The notes under the pieces are model-generated. The model ran no database searches. It was not told where the DNA came from and saw nothing but the letters and a program-made list of their open reading frames with translations. A stretch of 64,000 bases of DNA from Pseudomonas borbori (GTDB lineage: Bacteria; Pseudomonadota; Gammaproteobacteria; Pseudomonadales; Pseudomonadaceae), in the NCBI RefSeq assembly GCF_900115555.1, contig NZ_FOWX01000008.1, forward strand, positions 73,472 through 137,471, read 5' to 3'. A program made the position numbers and the translations under genes. Shown here in pieces: positions 17,243-25,688 of the stretch (its first letter is position 1; the number at the start of each line of letters is the position of its first letter).

Positions 17243-18588
17243 GGCGTCGTCTCCGTAGCGAACGTGGCATCCTCGGCGGTGCGGACAAACAGGGTGTAGT
17301 GGCCACTTTCACTGGCTTCGAAGGCGATCAGTTTGTCGATCAGAAGAGCGGTCAGCGGCTTGCCCTCATTGAGCAGCAGCATGCCATTGTCGGCATGCAG
17401 GTTGCGGGCGAGCACCATGCCCGGCTCCAGGCGGCGGGTATCCAGGGCGAGAATGCTCGGGTCGGCCAGGGTGATGTCCGGCGCCAGTTCGGTGCAGAGG
17501 CTGATGAATTGCTCGCACAACTGCGGATCGTAGAGGCGCCCGCTGTATTTGTTGATCAGCAACAGGGCTTCATCGCGGTTCAGCCTGCGCTCGAGAATGC
17601 TGCCGCGCTGCAATTCGATGAAGTCCACGGCCAGTTTCAGCAGGCGGGAACCGAAGGGCGTGGCTTCGCCCTTGAGGTGATCGGGGAAGCCGCTGCCGTC
17701 CCAGCGCTCCTGGTGATGGCGGATGATTCGGGCCGCATCCTGCAGCGGCTCCAGGGTCATCAGCAGGCTCTCGCCCTGAACCGGGTACTGCCGGTAGCGC
17801 TCGCGCTCCTGCTTGTAGAGCAGATCGGAAGGGCGGCCGAGCAGTTGATCGTCCCAGGTCAGCTTGCCGATGTTGTAGAGCGCGGCGGCCATGGTCAGGT
17901 CGCGGCTGGGGGCGGCGTCGAGGCCGTGCAATTCGGCATAGGCACGAACCAGGGCAATGACCTGGGTGTTGGTCTGCTTGTCCTTGGGGATGCGTTGGTT
18001 GACCAGGCTGGAGAACACCTCGGTCGCCGTCACATAGCTGCGCTTGAGCTCTTCGTAAGCCAGGTCGAGCATGTCGGCGGTCTGCTCCAGCTCCGCGGTG
18101 CGCGCCATGACCCGCTGTTCCAGGGTTTCGTTGAGTTCCTGCAGGCGCTGGTTCTGTGCCTGGCTGAGCGCTTCCAGGCGCAGCCGCTCGCGTTCCGAGT
18201 GCTGGTAGGCCAGGGCCTGGCGCATGGTCAGGCGCAGCTCGTCGTCATCCCAGGGCTTGCTGATATAGCGGTAGATCTGCCCCTGGTTGATGGCGCGAAT
18301 GGTGGTGCCGATGTCGGCGTAGCCGGTGAGCAGGATGCGCATGGTCTCGGGCCAGTGCTTCTGCACCTCGGCCAGTAGGGTCGCGCCGTCCATGCCCGGC
18401 ATGCGGGCGTCGGAAATCACCAGGTCGACCGGCTGGCTGCGCAGTATTTCCAGGGCCTGCTCGCCGCCGGTGGCGATCTGCACGCTATAGGCTTCGCCCC
18501 TGAGCACTCGGCGCAGGCTGCTGAGGATGTTTTCTTCGTCATCCACCAGCAGCACGCTGGCGATGGTAGCGGTACTCGATTCATTCAT
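17239..18588 (-). CDS. Response regulator with degenerate HD-GYP (YN-GFP) domain
   Basis: A 449-residue protein: receiver (11-125; phospho-Asp60, Lys111), a long coiled coil (about 130-195) and an HD-GYP-type domain (about 200-390), then a C-terminal extension. In active c-di-GMP phosphodiesterases the key motif is HDIGK; here it reads YNIGK (238-242), and GYP reads GFP (300-302), although the HHQERWDG stretch (291-298) survives. Loss of the first His-Asp metal ligands argues against hydrolysis; it probably acts by binding partners. From memory, P. aeruginosa PA2572, beside kinase PA2571, is a YN-GYP variant, and this pair resembles it. The start at 18588 is chosen because it begins the receiver and overlaps the kinase stop by 8 bp; an upstream extension is low-complexity. 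Confidence 0.92.
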   Translation of the reverse strand: MNESSTATIASVLLVDDEENILSSLRRVLRGEAYSVQIATGGEQALEILRSQPVDLVISDARMPGMDGATLLAEVQKHWPETMRILLTGYADIGTTIRAINQGQIYRYISKPWDDDELRLTMRQALAYQHSERERLRLEALSQAQNQRLQELNETLEQRVMARTAELEQTADMLDLAYEELKRSYVTATEVFSSLVNQRIPKDKQTNTQVIALVRAYAELHGLDAAPSRDLTMAAALYNIGKLTWDDQLLGRPSDLLYKQERERYRQYPVQGESLLMTLEPLQDAARIIRHHQERWDGSGFPDHLKGEATPFGSRLLKLAVDFIELQRGSILERRLNRDEALLLINKYSGRLYDPQLCEQFISLCTELAPDITLADPSILALDTRRLEPGMVLARNLHADNGMLLLNEGKPLTALLIDKLIAFEASESGHYTLFVRTAEDATFATETTP

Positions 18589-19873
18589 TGTGGCCGGCGT
18601 CCTCCTGGGTCTGTTGGGCTGGCTGCCGGGTCGGCAGCCAGACGCGAAAGCGTGTGCCTTGGCCGGGGGTGCTGAAGACCTCGATGCGGCCACTGTGCTT
18701 GCGCACGATGTTGTACGACAGCGACAAGCCGAGACCTGTGCCTTTGCCCACTGGCTTGGTGGTGAAGAACGGCTCGTAGATACGGTTGAGCAAGTGCGGC
18801 GCGATGCCTTGGCCGGTATCCTCCACTTCCAGCCAGACCCAGTCGTTTTCGTGCCCGCTGCGCAGGGTGATGCGGCCGAACTGTTCGATGGCGTGGGCGG
18901 CGTTGACCAGCAGGTTCATCATCACCTGGTTGATTTGCGAGGGCATGCACTCCACCGCAGGCAGCTGGCCGTATTCCTTGATCACTTCGGCCTTGTACTT
19001 GAGCTCGTTATTGACCACGTTGAGGGTGGTGTCGAGGCCGCGATGCAGGTCGGCGAGGCGGAATTCATCCTCTTCGAAATGGGAAAAATCCTTGAGCGCG
19101 GCGATGATCTTCTTGACCCGCTCGATGCCATCCTCGGATTCACCGATCAATGCCTCGACATCGTTGCGGATGTAGTCGTACTCCAGGCTGCGCTTGAGCT
19201 GGCGCAACTCGTCGAGGCTGGCTGCGCCATCCACCGCGTCGATGATGCGCAGTAGGTCATGGACGTAGCCGGCGAGGGTCTGCAGGTTGGAGAACACATA
19301 ACCGATCGGGTTGTTGATCTCATGCGCCACGCCAGCGGCGAGCTGGCCGATGGCGGCGAGTTTTTCCGACTGCATGAGCTGGGCATTGGCTTTTTCCAGC
19401 TTGGCGATCAGCAGTTCCTGCTCGACCTGCTTGCTGCTCAAGGTATGCAGGGCCGCATCCAGCTGTTTGTTGTCGCGGGCGAGTTCGCTGCTGTCGTACA
19501 GCAGCAAGCCCAATAGCGGCTGGTCAGCGCTGCTCTTGAAAGGAAACAGCAGGGTACTTTGCAACCTCAACGGAGCCGGCTCCCCGGACCTGTCGAATGG
19601 CAGCCGAATCAGGTAGGGGGGCTCGTGCCACTCGGTGTAGACGTGTTCGCCATGGTCGCGGGCCAAGGCCAGCATCTTGCTCAGACAGGGGGTGTCGGCT
19701 TCAGGAAAGGTGAGGGTTAGCGGCTGTTGCCGTGCCTGCTCGAGCATCTTGCCGCTACACTGGCTAACGAAGTCGTTCCAGTACTGAATGCGCAGCTCGG
19801 AATCGAGGACGATCACGCCGATTTCGATGTGCTCAACAAGGGCAGAGGCCAATTCACGTTGGCGGCTATCCAT
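18581..19873 (-). CDS. Soluble PAS sensor histidine kinase
   Basis: A 430-residue cytoplasmic kinase with no membrane helix. The N-terminal PAS-like domain (about 5-130) starts GVIVLDSELRIQYWNDF. A coiled coil (130-170) leads to the H box GQLAAGVAHEINNPIGYVFS with phospho-His184. The ATPase domain has the N box (MMNLLVNAAHAI), G1 (EDTGQGIAP), F box (YEPFFTTKP) and G2 (GKGTGLGLSLS). It begins the four-gene operon and overlaps the next gene by 8 bp. Its obvious targets are Asp60 of the YN-GFP regulator, Asp52 of the short regulator and Asp1828 of the giant protein. What it senses is unknown; the N-terminal PAS cysteines (39, 63) are not diagnostic. Confidence 0.95.
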   Translation of the reverse strand: MDSRQRELASALVEHIEIGVIVLDSELRIQYWNDFVSQCSGKMLEQARQQPLTLTFPEADTPCLSKMLALARDHGEHVYTEWHEPPYLIRLPFDRSGEPAPLRLQSTLLFPFKSSADQPLLGLLLYDSSELARDNKQLDAALHTLSSKQVEQELLIAKLEKANAQLMQSEKLAAIGQLAAGVAHEINNPIGYVFSNLQTLAGYVHDLLRIIDAVDGAASLDELRQLKRSLEYDYIRNDVEALIGESEDGIERVKKIIAALKDFSHFEEDEFRLADLHRGLDTTLNVVNNELKYKAEVIKEYGQLPAVECMPSQINQVMMNLLVNAAHAIEQFGRITLRSGHENDWVWLEVEDTGQGIAPHLLNRIYEPFFTTKPVGKGTGLGLSLSYNIVRKHSGRIEVFSTPGQGTRFRVWLPTRQPAQQTQEDAGHNE

Positions 19874-20031
19874 GGCGACCTCCGCTTGGCGATCAGGTGC
19901 GGGTTGTTTGCGCTACCTGGACCTTGCCTTGAAATTAGGATTGTTAGCTTTATTTTGACGTCGAAATTATGGCTACGCAGCACCTTCGCTGCCACACTTA
20001 TTTTCAATAACCCCGCCACTCAGGTTAGCCC

Positions 20032-20730
20032 ATGGCGCAGTCAGCAACGGATGATTCGATCATCCAGTATCACTTCGAGTTTGCCGATGGCCGTAGCTGG
20101 CAGCATAAGGTCGATTTGGCGGCGCTGCCCGGCACGCCGGAGACCGCTCCTCCAGGCTGGGCGCGTCTCGGCTTCCAGCAATGCGGGCATTGTCCGCTGC
20201 GTGGCGCGGATACACCCTACTGCCCCTTCGCCGTTGCATTGGTGAAGCCGGTCGAGGTGTTGGCACAGATGCCGTCCTATGAGGAGGTGGCTGTACGGGT
20301 GCTATGGCGGGGGCGGGATATTCGTCAACGGACCTCGTTGCAGCGTGCTTTCGGTTCGCTGCTTGGCGTGCTTGGGGCGGCCTCGGGTTGTCCGCACACA
20401 CGGCAACTCAAGGCCATGGCCTGGTTTCACCTGCCGTTCAGCGGCACCGACGAAACCCTGTACCGGGTGTTCGGCACCTACTTGCTCGGGCAGTACCTGC
20501 GCCAGCAGCGGGGCCTGAGTGCGGACTGGTCGCTGAGCGACTTGCGTGAGGTGTACCGCAACTTGCGCCTGGTCAATCTGGGTATGACTGCACGCCTGCG
20601 CGCCGCGGCTGGCGAAGATTCGGGGCCCAACGGCATGATCCTGCTCGACTTGCTGGCGGCCGACACCCTGTATTTCCTGGACCAGTACGAGGGCGAGCTG
20701 GATCGCTTCTTCGAGACGTTTTTCGAGTAG
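20032..20730 (+). CDS. Conserved-looking Cys-rich protein, unknown function
   Basis: A 232-residue soluble protein divergent from the signalling operon, with starts 158 bp apart. An N-terminal beta-rich part (YHFEFADGRSWQHKVDLAAL) is followed by a possible metal-binding set QCGHCPLR and YCPF (about residues 50-67), a second Cys-His pair at GCPHTRQLKA, and a mostly helical C-terminal half ending with acidic and Phe residues. No signal peptide or membrane helix. I do not recognise the family. Divergent placement suggests shared control with the kinase/c-di-GMP operon. Codon use and GC are like its neighbours, so no sign of recent transfer. Confidence 0.75.
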   Translation: MAQSATDDSIIQYHFEFADGRSWQHKVDLAALPGTPETAPPGWARLGFQQCGHCPLRGADTPYCPFAVALVKPVEVLAQMPSYEEVAVRVLWRGRDIRQRTSLQRAFGSLLGVLGAASGCPHTRQLKAMAWFHLPFSGTDETLYRVFGTYLLGQYLRQQRGLSADWSLSDLREVYRNLRLVNLGMTARLRAAAGEDSGPNGMILLDLLAADTLYFLDQYEGELDRFFETFFE

Positions 20731-20778
20731 GTCGAAGTCCTGGTGCATCCCACTAGGGTGTGCCGCGCGCGCCAGGGC

Positions 20779-20844
20779 GTAGCCCGGATGAAATCCGGGA
20801 GCGGTTGGCAGGCGTCAGATTTCCCCGGATTGCATCCGGGCTAC
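20779..20844. repeat. Inverted repeat of the GTAGCCCGGATG family
   Basis: GTAGCCCGGATG at 20779-20790 faces CATCCGGGCTAC at 20833-20844, with AATCCGGG and CCCGGATT nested inside. It is a long imperfect hairpin typical of dispersed proteobacterial intergenic repeats. It lies between the convergent unknown gene and sodium channel gene. A diverged relative is at 38608-38697. Confidence 0.65.
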
Positions 20845-20961
20845 CGGAGCTGGGGCGGGCAGCCAGATGGGTTGAGCCTGCGGGCGCATGGGTGCGCACG
20901 GCGCACCTGGGCTCGCAGGGGCGTGAAGCCCGTGCGACCGCTCCTGCGAGGGGGCGGTGGG

Positions 20962-21780
20962 TCAGGCGCGTGGTTGGCGCAGTGCGGCGACTTCTGCGCG
21001 CAGGGCTTTGAGTTCATCGAGCAGCAGTTGTTCGGTTGTCGAGGGCGGAGCCAGCAGCGCTTCCTGGTCGTGGGTGGCTTGCATGGCATTGACCACTACC
21101 GCGATGAACAGGTTGAGCATCATGAAGGTGGCGATCAGGATGAAGGGCAAGAAGTACATCCAGGCCAGCGGGAACTGTTCCATCACCGGGCGCACTATGC
21201 CCATCGACCAGCTTTCCAGGGTCATTACCTGGAACAGGGTGTAGAGGCTGGCGCCGAGGCTGCCGAACCATTCGGGGAAGGCTTCACCGAACAGCTGGGT
21301 GGCCATCACCGCGGCCACGTAGAACACCAGGCCGAGGAGCATGGCGATGCTACCCATGCCCGGCAGCGAAGACAGCAGGGCCTGTACCACCCGGCGCATA
21401 TTCGGGTTGATCGAGATCAGCCGCAAAACCCGCAATACCCTGAGTGCGCGCAACACGGCGAATGGGCCGCTGGCGGGCACCAGGGCGATGCCCACCACCA
21501 GGCAATCGAATACCGCCCAGGGATCGCGCAGCAGGCCGATGCCGCGGGCGATGAAGCGCAATGCCAGTTCGAGGATGAACAGGCCGAGTATCAACTTGTC
21601 CAGGGGCTGCAGCAGCCCGCCCCAGTCGGCCATCAGACTGGGCGAGGTTTCCATGCCGAGGATGGCCGCATTGAGGATGATCAGGGTGGTCACCAGGCGG
21701 GTGATGCCTGGGCTTTCCATCAGGTCGGCCAGGCGCTCGCGCCAAGTGCCATAGCTCGGGGTCAGGATGTTCTCGGGCAT
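20962..21780 (-). CDS. Bacterial voltage-gated sodium channel (BacNav)
   Basis: A 272-residue six-helix ion channel subunit, expected to form a homotetramer in the inner membrane. The S4 voltage sensor has arginines every third residue (R111, R114, R117, R120 in RALRVLRVLRLIS). The pore loop carries the sodium filter TLESWS (187-192) followed by MGIVRPVME, the hallmark of the NaChBac/NavAb group, not potassium channels. S6 (about 210-238) ends with a cytosolic tail and a coiled coil (about 245-270) that would hold the tetramer. The open frame continues upstream through repeat DNA, but the ATG at 21780 begins the family sequence; no strong ribosome site is visible. Its role in Pseudomonas is unclear. 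Confidence 0.93.
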   Translation of the reverse strand: MPENILTPSYGTWRERLADLMESPGITRLVTTLIILNAAILGMETSPSLMADWGGLLQPLDKLILGLFILELALRFIARGIGLLRDPWAVFDCLVVGIALVPASGPFAVLRALRVLRVLRLISINPNMRRVVQALLSSLPGMGSIAMLLGLVFYVAAVMATQLFGEAFPEWFGSLGASLYTLFQVMTLESWSMGIVRPVMEQFPLAWMYFLPFILIATFMMLNLFIAVVVNAMQATHDQEALLAPPSTTEQLLLDELKALRAEVAALRQPRA

Positions 21781-21782
21781 GA

Positions 21783-22016
21783 TTAACGGACCGTTGAAAA
21801 ATGTAGGCGAGGCAGCCAAGACAAGGCAAAAACAGGCGAGGAAGCGGACTGGGCTCGCACGCGAGTTTACCAGCTGTAAATGAGCATTACTCGCTTCGCT
21901 CGCCCTTCGGGCCGCGCTAAAGCGCGTTAGCCGCAAGCGGCTTGCCGAGCCTGTTTTTAACGCCCCTCTCTTTTATCAAGAGGGGCAACGTAGGTAGTTT
22001 TTCAACGGCCTGTTAG
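21783..22016. mobile_element. MITE-like element, copy 1 (with internal insert)
   Basis: The right end is GTTTTTCAACGGCCTGTTAG (21997-22016), the left end TTAACGGACCGTTGAAAAAT (21783-21802): diverged inverted termini of the family CTAGCAGRCCGTTGAAAAAC. The interior shares GCCAAGACAAGGCAAAAACAG and TTTACCAGCTGTAAATGAGC with copy 2, in opposite orientation. An extra stretch of about 55 bp with nested palindromes (around 21895-21950) makes it longer than copy 2. It has no coding capacity. The apt stop codon (22013-22015) lies inside the right terminus. Confidence 0.65.
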
Positions 22017-22561
22017 CGGTCGTCGAGGGCGAAGGCGGTGAGAGTAAAGGTCGGGATGCCGATGTCTTGCAGTTTTTCCGAGCCGCCCAGTTCCGGCAGG
22101 TCGATGATCGCAGTGGCTTCATGAATGCTCGCGCCCATGCGTCGCACCAGTTGGGCGGCGGCCAGCAGGGTGCCACCGGTGGCGATCAGGTCGTCGAACA
22201 TGAGTATCTGGTCGCCTTCGCAGAGGCTGTCGGCCTGTACTTCGAGAAAGGCTTCGCCGTACTCGGTCTGGTAGCTCTCGCGCAGCACCTCGCCTGGCAG
22301 TTTGCCTTGCTTGCGGAACAGGATCAGTGGCTTGTTCAGTTCATAGGCGATGATTGAGCCAATCAGGAAGCCGCGCGCGTCCACGGCGCCGATATGGCTG
22401 AACTCGGCTTCGACATAGCGCTGGATGAAGCTGTCGGCGACCATGCGCAGGGCGCGTGGCGACTGCAGCAGCGGGGTGATGTCACGAAAAGTCACCCCGG
22501 GCTTGGGGAAGTCCGCGACTGTGCGGATCAGGGTCTTGATACTGAATTCGTCGAAAATCAT
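22013..22561 (-). CDS. apt: Adenine phosphoribosyltransferase
   Basis: A 182-residue purine-salvage enzyme that joins adenine and PRPP to make AMP in the cytoplasm. The PRPP-binding loop [15 protein letters not shown] (about 121-135) and the substrate-side [15 protein letters not shown] are intact, as is the [14 protein letters not shown]-terminal motif. Length matches the family. The frame extends upstream, but the ATG at 22561 begins the conserved region. It is followed immediately by a MITE-like element whose terminus contains the stop codon. anr lies 52 bp upstream on the same strand, so the genes may be co-transcribed. Confidence 0.96.
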   Translation of the reverse strand: MIFDEFSIKTLIRTVADFPKPGVTFRDITPLLQSPRALRMVADSFIQRYVEAEFSHIGAVDARGFLIGSIIAYELNKPLILFRKQGKLPGEVLRESYQTEYGEAFLEVQADSLCEGDQILMFDDLIATGGTLLAAAQLVRRMGASIHEATAIIDLPELGGSEKLQDIGIPTFTLTAFALDDR

Positions 22562-22613
22562 TGTGAGAGTCCTTGAGGCGTCGGCTGCTGGCTGGCCGTC
22601 GCCCATGCTGCGA

Positions 22614-23348
22614 TCAGGCGTCGAGGTTGCCGCCGGCCAAGGCACAGAGTTCGATCGGGTCGAGAATATGCACCGACTTGCCTTCGGTCTCGAGCAATTG
22701 GTTCTGCTGGAAACGGGTGAATACCCGGGAGACGGTTTCCACCGCAAGGCCCAGGTAGTTACCAATTTCATTGCGCGACATGGCCAGGCGGAACTGGTTG
22801 GGTGAAAAGCCCCGGGCGCGGAAGCGGGCGGACAGGTTGACCAGGAAGGTGGCAATGCGTTCATCGGCGGTTTTCTTCGACAGCAGCATCATCATCTGCT
22901 GATCGTCGCGGATTTCCCGGCTCATCACCCGCATCAGTTGGCGCCGCAGTTGCGGCAGCAGGATCGACAGTTCGTCGAGCCGCTCGAAGGGGATTTCACA
23001 GACCGAGGTGGTTTCCAGCGCTTGCGCAGAAACCGGGTAGGTATCGGTGTCCATGCCGGACAGGCCGACCAGTTCGCTGGGCAGGTGGAAGCCGGTGATC
23101 TGCTCTTCGCCGCTGTCGCTCAGGCTGAAGGTCTTCAGCGCGCCGGAACGCACGGCGAACACCGACTCGAAGACATCGCTCTGGCGGAACAGGAACTCGC
23201 CTTTCTTCAGCGGGCGACCACGCTTGACGATCTCGTCCAGCGAGTTCATGTCTTCCATATTCAGCGATAGCGGCAGGCACAAGGTCGCTAGGCTGCAATC
23301 CTTGCAGTGGGCTTGATGTGGCGTATGCAGTTTGATGCTTCCGGACAT
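22614..23348 (-). CDS. anr: Anaerobic regulator Anr (FNR family)
   Basis: A 244-residue oxygen-sensing transcription factor. The oxygen-labile [4Fe-4S] cluster ligands are Cys15, Cys18, Cys24 and Cys117. A cyclic-nucleotide-binding-like beta-roll (about 35-150) and dimer helix follow. The recognition helix in the C-terminal HTH ([23 protein letters not shown] region) has the E-SR pattern that reads TTGAT-N4-ATCAA. Its targets in this window very likely include hemN (box at 24918) and the second cco operon (box at 37839). It sits between apt and hemN, the usual Pseudomonas arrangement. Confidence 0.97.
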   Translation of the reverse strand: MSGSIKLHTPHQAHCKDCSLATLCLPLSLNMEDMNSLDEIVKRGRPLKKGEFLFRQSDVFESVFAVRSGALKTFSLSDSGEEQITGFHLPSELVGLSGMDTDTYPVSAQALETTSVCEIPFERLDELSILLPQLRRQLMRVMSREIRDDQQMMMLLSKKTADERIATFLVNLSARFRARGFSPNQFRLAMSRNEIGNYLGLAVETVSRVFTRFQQNQLLETEGKSVHILDPIELCALAGGNLDA

Positions 23349-23472
23349 CGGCGTCGATTCCTAGGTAAAACACGCAGTGGCACCAAGGTTACAACAGGGG
23401 GCGGGTCTCAGCCAGTCGCAGAAAGACTTTGTTGGTCGAATGAAGCTGACAAGGCTGGCCGCATGGCCGTCG

Positions 23473-24855
23473 TTAGATCACCTCTGCGAAGTGCTGGCGA
23501 CTGCCTTGATCAAGGTAGTGATCGAATAGCATGCACAGCGAGCGCACCAGCAGGCGGCCGGCTGGACGCACGCTTATGCCTTCGGCGCTGAGGTTGACCA
23601 GGTCGTCCAGTGCCATTTGTTCCAGTTGTGGCCAGATATCGGCAAAGTACGCGCGGAACTGGATGCCGTGGGCGTGCTCGATCTCGGCAAAATTCAGGGA
23701 GAAATGGCAGATCAGCTGCTGAATCACCGCGCGCCGCACGCGGTCATCGGCATTGCAGTGCAACCCATAGCGGGTGGCCAACTGACCGTTGGTCAGGGTG
23801 TGCTGGTACTGGTTCAGATCGCTGTCGTTCTGGCAGTAGAGATCGCCAATCTGGCTGATAGCCGATACGCCGAGGCCGATCAGGTCGCAATGGCCGTGGG
23901 TGGTGTAGCCCTGGAAATTGCGCTGCAGGCCGCCGTCTTCCTGGGCGCAGGCCAGTTCGTCATCGGCCAGGGCGAAGTGATCCATGCCGATATAGCGGTA
24001 GCCGGCGGCGTTCAGCTGGGCGACGCTGGCCTGCAGTATCGCCAGTTTGTCGGCCGGGCTGGGCAGGTCGTTGCTGTCGATGCGCCGCTGCGTCGTGAAC
24101 CGCTCGGGCAGGTGGGCGTAGTTGAACAGCGACAGCCGGTCGGGCTGCAGGGCGATGATCTCGTCCAGGGTCAGGGCGAAGCTTTGCGGGGTCTGCTTGG
24201 GCAGGCCGTAGATCAGGTCGATACTGACCGAGCGGAACTGCAGGGTGTGGGCGGCTTCGACGATGGAGCGGGTTTCTTCCAGGGTTTGCAGGCGATTGAC
24301 CGCGCGCTGCACCGCCGGGTCGAGGTCTTGCACGCCGAGGCTGACCCGATTGAAGCCCAGGTCGCGGAGCAGGCCCATGGTCGACCAGTCGGCTTCGCGC
24401 GGGTCGACCTCGATGCTGTAGTTGCCGGAGTCGTCATTCAGCAGGTTGAAGTGCTGGCGTAACTGGCTCATCAGGTGACGCAGTTCGTCATGGCTGAGAA
24501 ACGTCGGGGTGCCACCACCGAGGTGCAATTGTTCGACGCGCTGACGGCGGTCGAGGTGGTGGTCGAGGATGGCCATTTCCTGTTCCAGCGCACGCAGATA
24601 GTGCTGGGTGCGCCCGCGATCCTTGGTGATCACCTTGTTGCGGGTGCAGTAGTAGCAAGCGTGCGCGCAGAACGGCAGATGCACATAGAGCGACAGCGGG
24701 CGCAGTTGCCTGCTGCTGTCGCGCAGGGCATGCAACAGCTCGAACGAACCGACGCCGCCGTGCATCTGCGCAACGGTGGGGTAGGAGGTGTAGCGCGGTC
24801 CGGCCTGATCGTAGCGGCGGATCAGCTCCGAATCCCAGTGGATGGCGTCAAACAT
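23473..24855 (-). CDS. hemN: Oxygen-independent coproporphyrinogen III oxidase
   Basis: A 460-residue radical-SAM enzyme that makes protoporphyrinogen IX for haem without oxygen. The cluster motif CX3CX2C is Cys63, Cys67 and Cys70 (CAHACYYC), followed by the glycine-rich LGGGTPTFLS SAM site and the HemN C-terminal domain. The N-terminus RYDQAGPRYTSYPTVAQ is diagnostic of HemN rather than HemW. The frame opens 9 codons earlier, but the ATG at 24855 begins the family sequence. An Anr box is centred about 70 bp upstream, so low-oxygen induction is expected and supports the neighbouring haem-requiring cbb3 oxidases. Confidence 0.96.
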   Translation of the reverse strand: MFDAIHWDSELIRRYDQAGPRYTSYPTVAQMHGGVGSFELLHALRDSSRQLRPLSLYVHLPFCAHACYYCTRNKVITKDRGRTQHYLRALEQEMAILDHHLDRRQRVEQLHLGGGTPTFLSHDELRHLMSQLRQHFNLLNDDSGNYSIEVDPREADWSTMGLLRDLGFNRVSLGVQDLDPAVQRAVNRLQTLEETRSIVEAAHTLQFRSVSIDLIYGLPKQTPQSFALTLDEIIALQPDRLSLFNYAHLPERFTTQRRIDSNDLPSPADKLAILQASVAQLNAAGYRYIGMDHFALADDELACAQEDGGLQRNFQGYTTHGHCDLIGLGVSAISQIGDLYCQNDSDLNQYQHTLTNGQLATRYGLHCNADDRVRRAVIQQLICHFSLNFAEIEHAHGIQFRAYFADIWPQLEQMALDDLVNLSAEGISVRPAGRLLVRSLCMLFDHYLDQGSRQHFAEVI

Positions 24856-24917
24856 ACGGGTAATCCCCGATCCAACTATCAATGTCGGGAGTCTATGCAG
24901 GCGTGCTCCCGAGCGTG

Positions 24918-24931
24918 TTGACCTGTGTCAA
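24918..24931. promoter_or_regulatory. Anr/FNR box upstream of hemN
   Basis: TTGACCTGTGTCAA is a perfect dyad of the form TTGAC-N4-GTCAA, close to the FNR/Anr consensus TTGAT-N4-ATCAA. Its centre is about 70 bp before the hemN ATG, compatible with a class II activated promoter. Confidence 0.8.
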
Positions 24932-25004
24932 CGGGAGTTCGGGGCTCCAGCCGCAAGCCACAAGCTAGAAGCAACGGCGTTTCAGCTTATGGCTTGTAGC
25001 TGCT

Positions 25005-25688
25005 TCAATGCCCCATCAGCCAGTGCTGATGCGGGCCGGGCAGGGTCCATAGGCCGAAGAGGATCACCAGCAGGCCGCCGGCCATGCGCACGCCCTGTTT
25101 GCGCAGCAAGGCGGTCATGCGTTCGGCCGCCATGCCGGTGGCCAGCAGCACCGGCAGGGTGCCGATGCCGAACGCCAGCATCAGCGCGGCGCTGTCGAGT
25201 GCGTCGCCCTGGCTCGCCGCCCAGAGCAGGGTGCTGTAGACCAGCCCGCACGGCAGCCAACCCCACAGGCCGCCGAGGAGCAGGGCGCGCGGCAAACTGG
25301 TGACCGGCATGAAGCGACGGGTCAGCGGTTGAATAAAGCGCCACAGGCCGCGACCGAGCGCTTCGATGCGGGTCAGGCCGCTCCACCAGCCGGCCAGGTA
25401 CAGGCCCATGGCGATCAGCAGCAGGGCGGCGACAACCCGCAGCAACATGGCCGCCGGGCTGCTGGCCAGAGCCCAGCCGGCCATGCCCAGGAGCAGGCCG
25501 GCGAGGGCGTAGCTGAGAATCCGCCCGAGGTTGTAGGACAGCAATAGCTGAAAGCGTTGCCCGCGCTGTTCCGCTGGTATGGCCAGGGTCAGGGCGCCCA
25601 TCAGGCCACCGCACATGCCCAGGCAGTGGCCGCCGCCGAGCAGGCCGAGGATCAGCGCAGACAACAGCAGGGGCGCCAGTTCAAGCAC
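25005..25688 (-). CDS. TauE/SafE-type membrane protein of the cbb3 assembly cluster
   Basis: A 227-residue inner-membrane protein with about six helices. Its first helix carries GHCLGMCGG, a Cys-containing motif seen in the cytochrome-assembly branch of the sulfite exporter TauE/SafE family; a role in copper or thiol handling during oxidase assembly is suspected for such genes, not proven. The likely start is a GTG at 25688 with AGGAG 7 bases upstream; it overlaps the ccoS stop by 8 bp. The ATG at 25718 would add a charged, non-conserved extension. A hairpin repeat (about 24950-25003) follows the stop. Confidence 0.85.
   Translation of the reverse strand: MLELAPLLLSALILGLLGGGHCLGMCGGLMGALTLAIPAEQRGQRFQLLLSYNLGRILSYALAGLLLGMAGWALASSPAAMLLRVVAALLLIAMGLYLAGWWSGLTRIEALGRGLWRFIQPLTRRFMPVTSLPRALLLGGLWGWLPCGLVYSTLLWAASQGDALDSAALMLAFGIGTLPVLLATGMAAERMTALLRKQGVRMAGGLLVILFGLWTLPGPHQHWLMGH

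Noticed and set aside
20743..21786. 347-codon open frame on the plus strand
   Set aside because: It is antisense to the sodium channel gene and starts in a repeat; Gln/His/Glu-rich composition is typical of a shadow frame.
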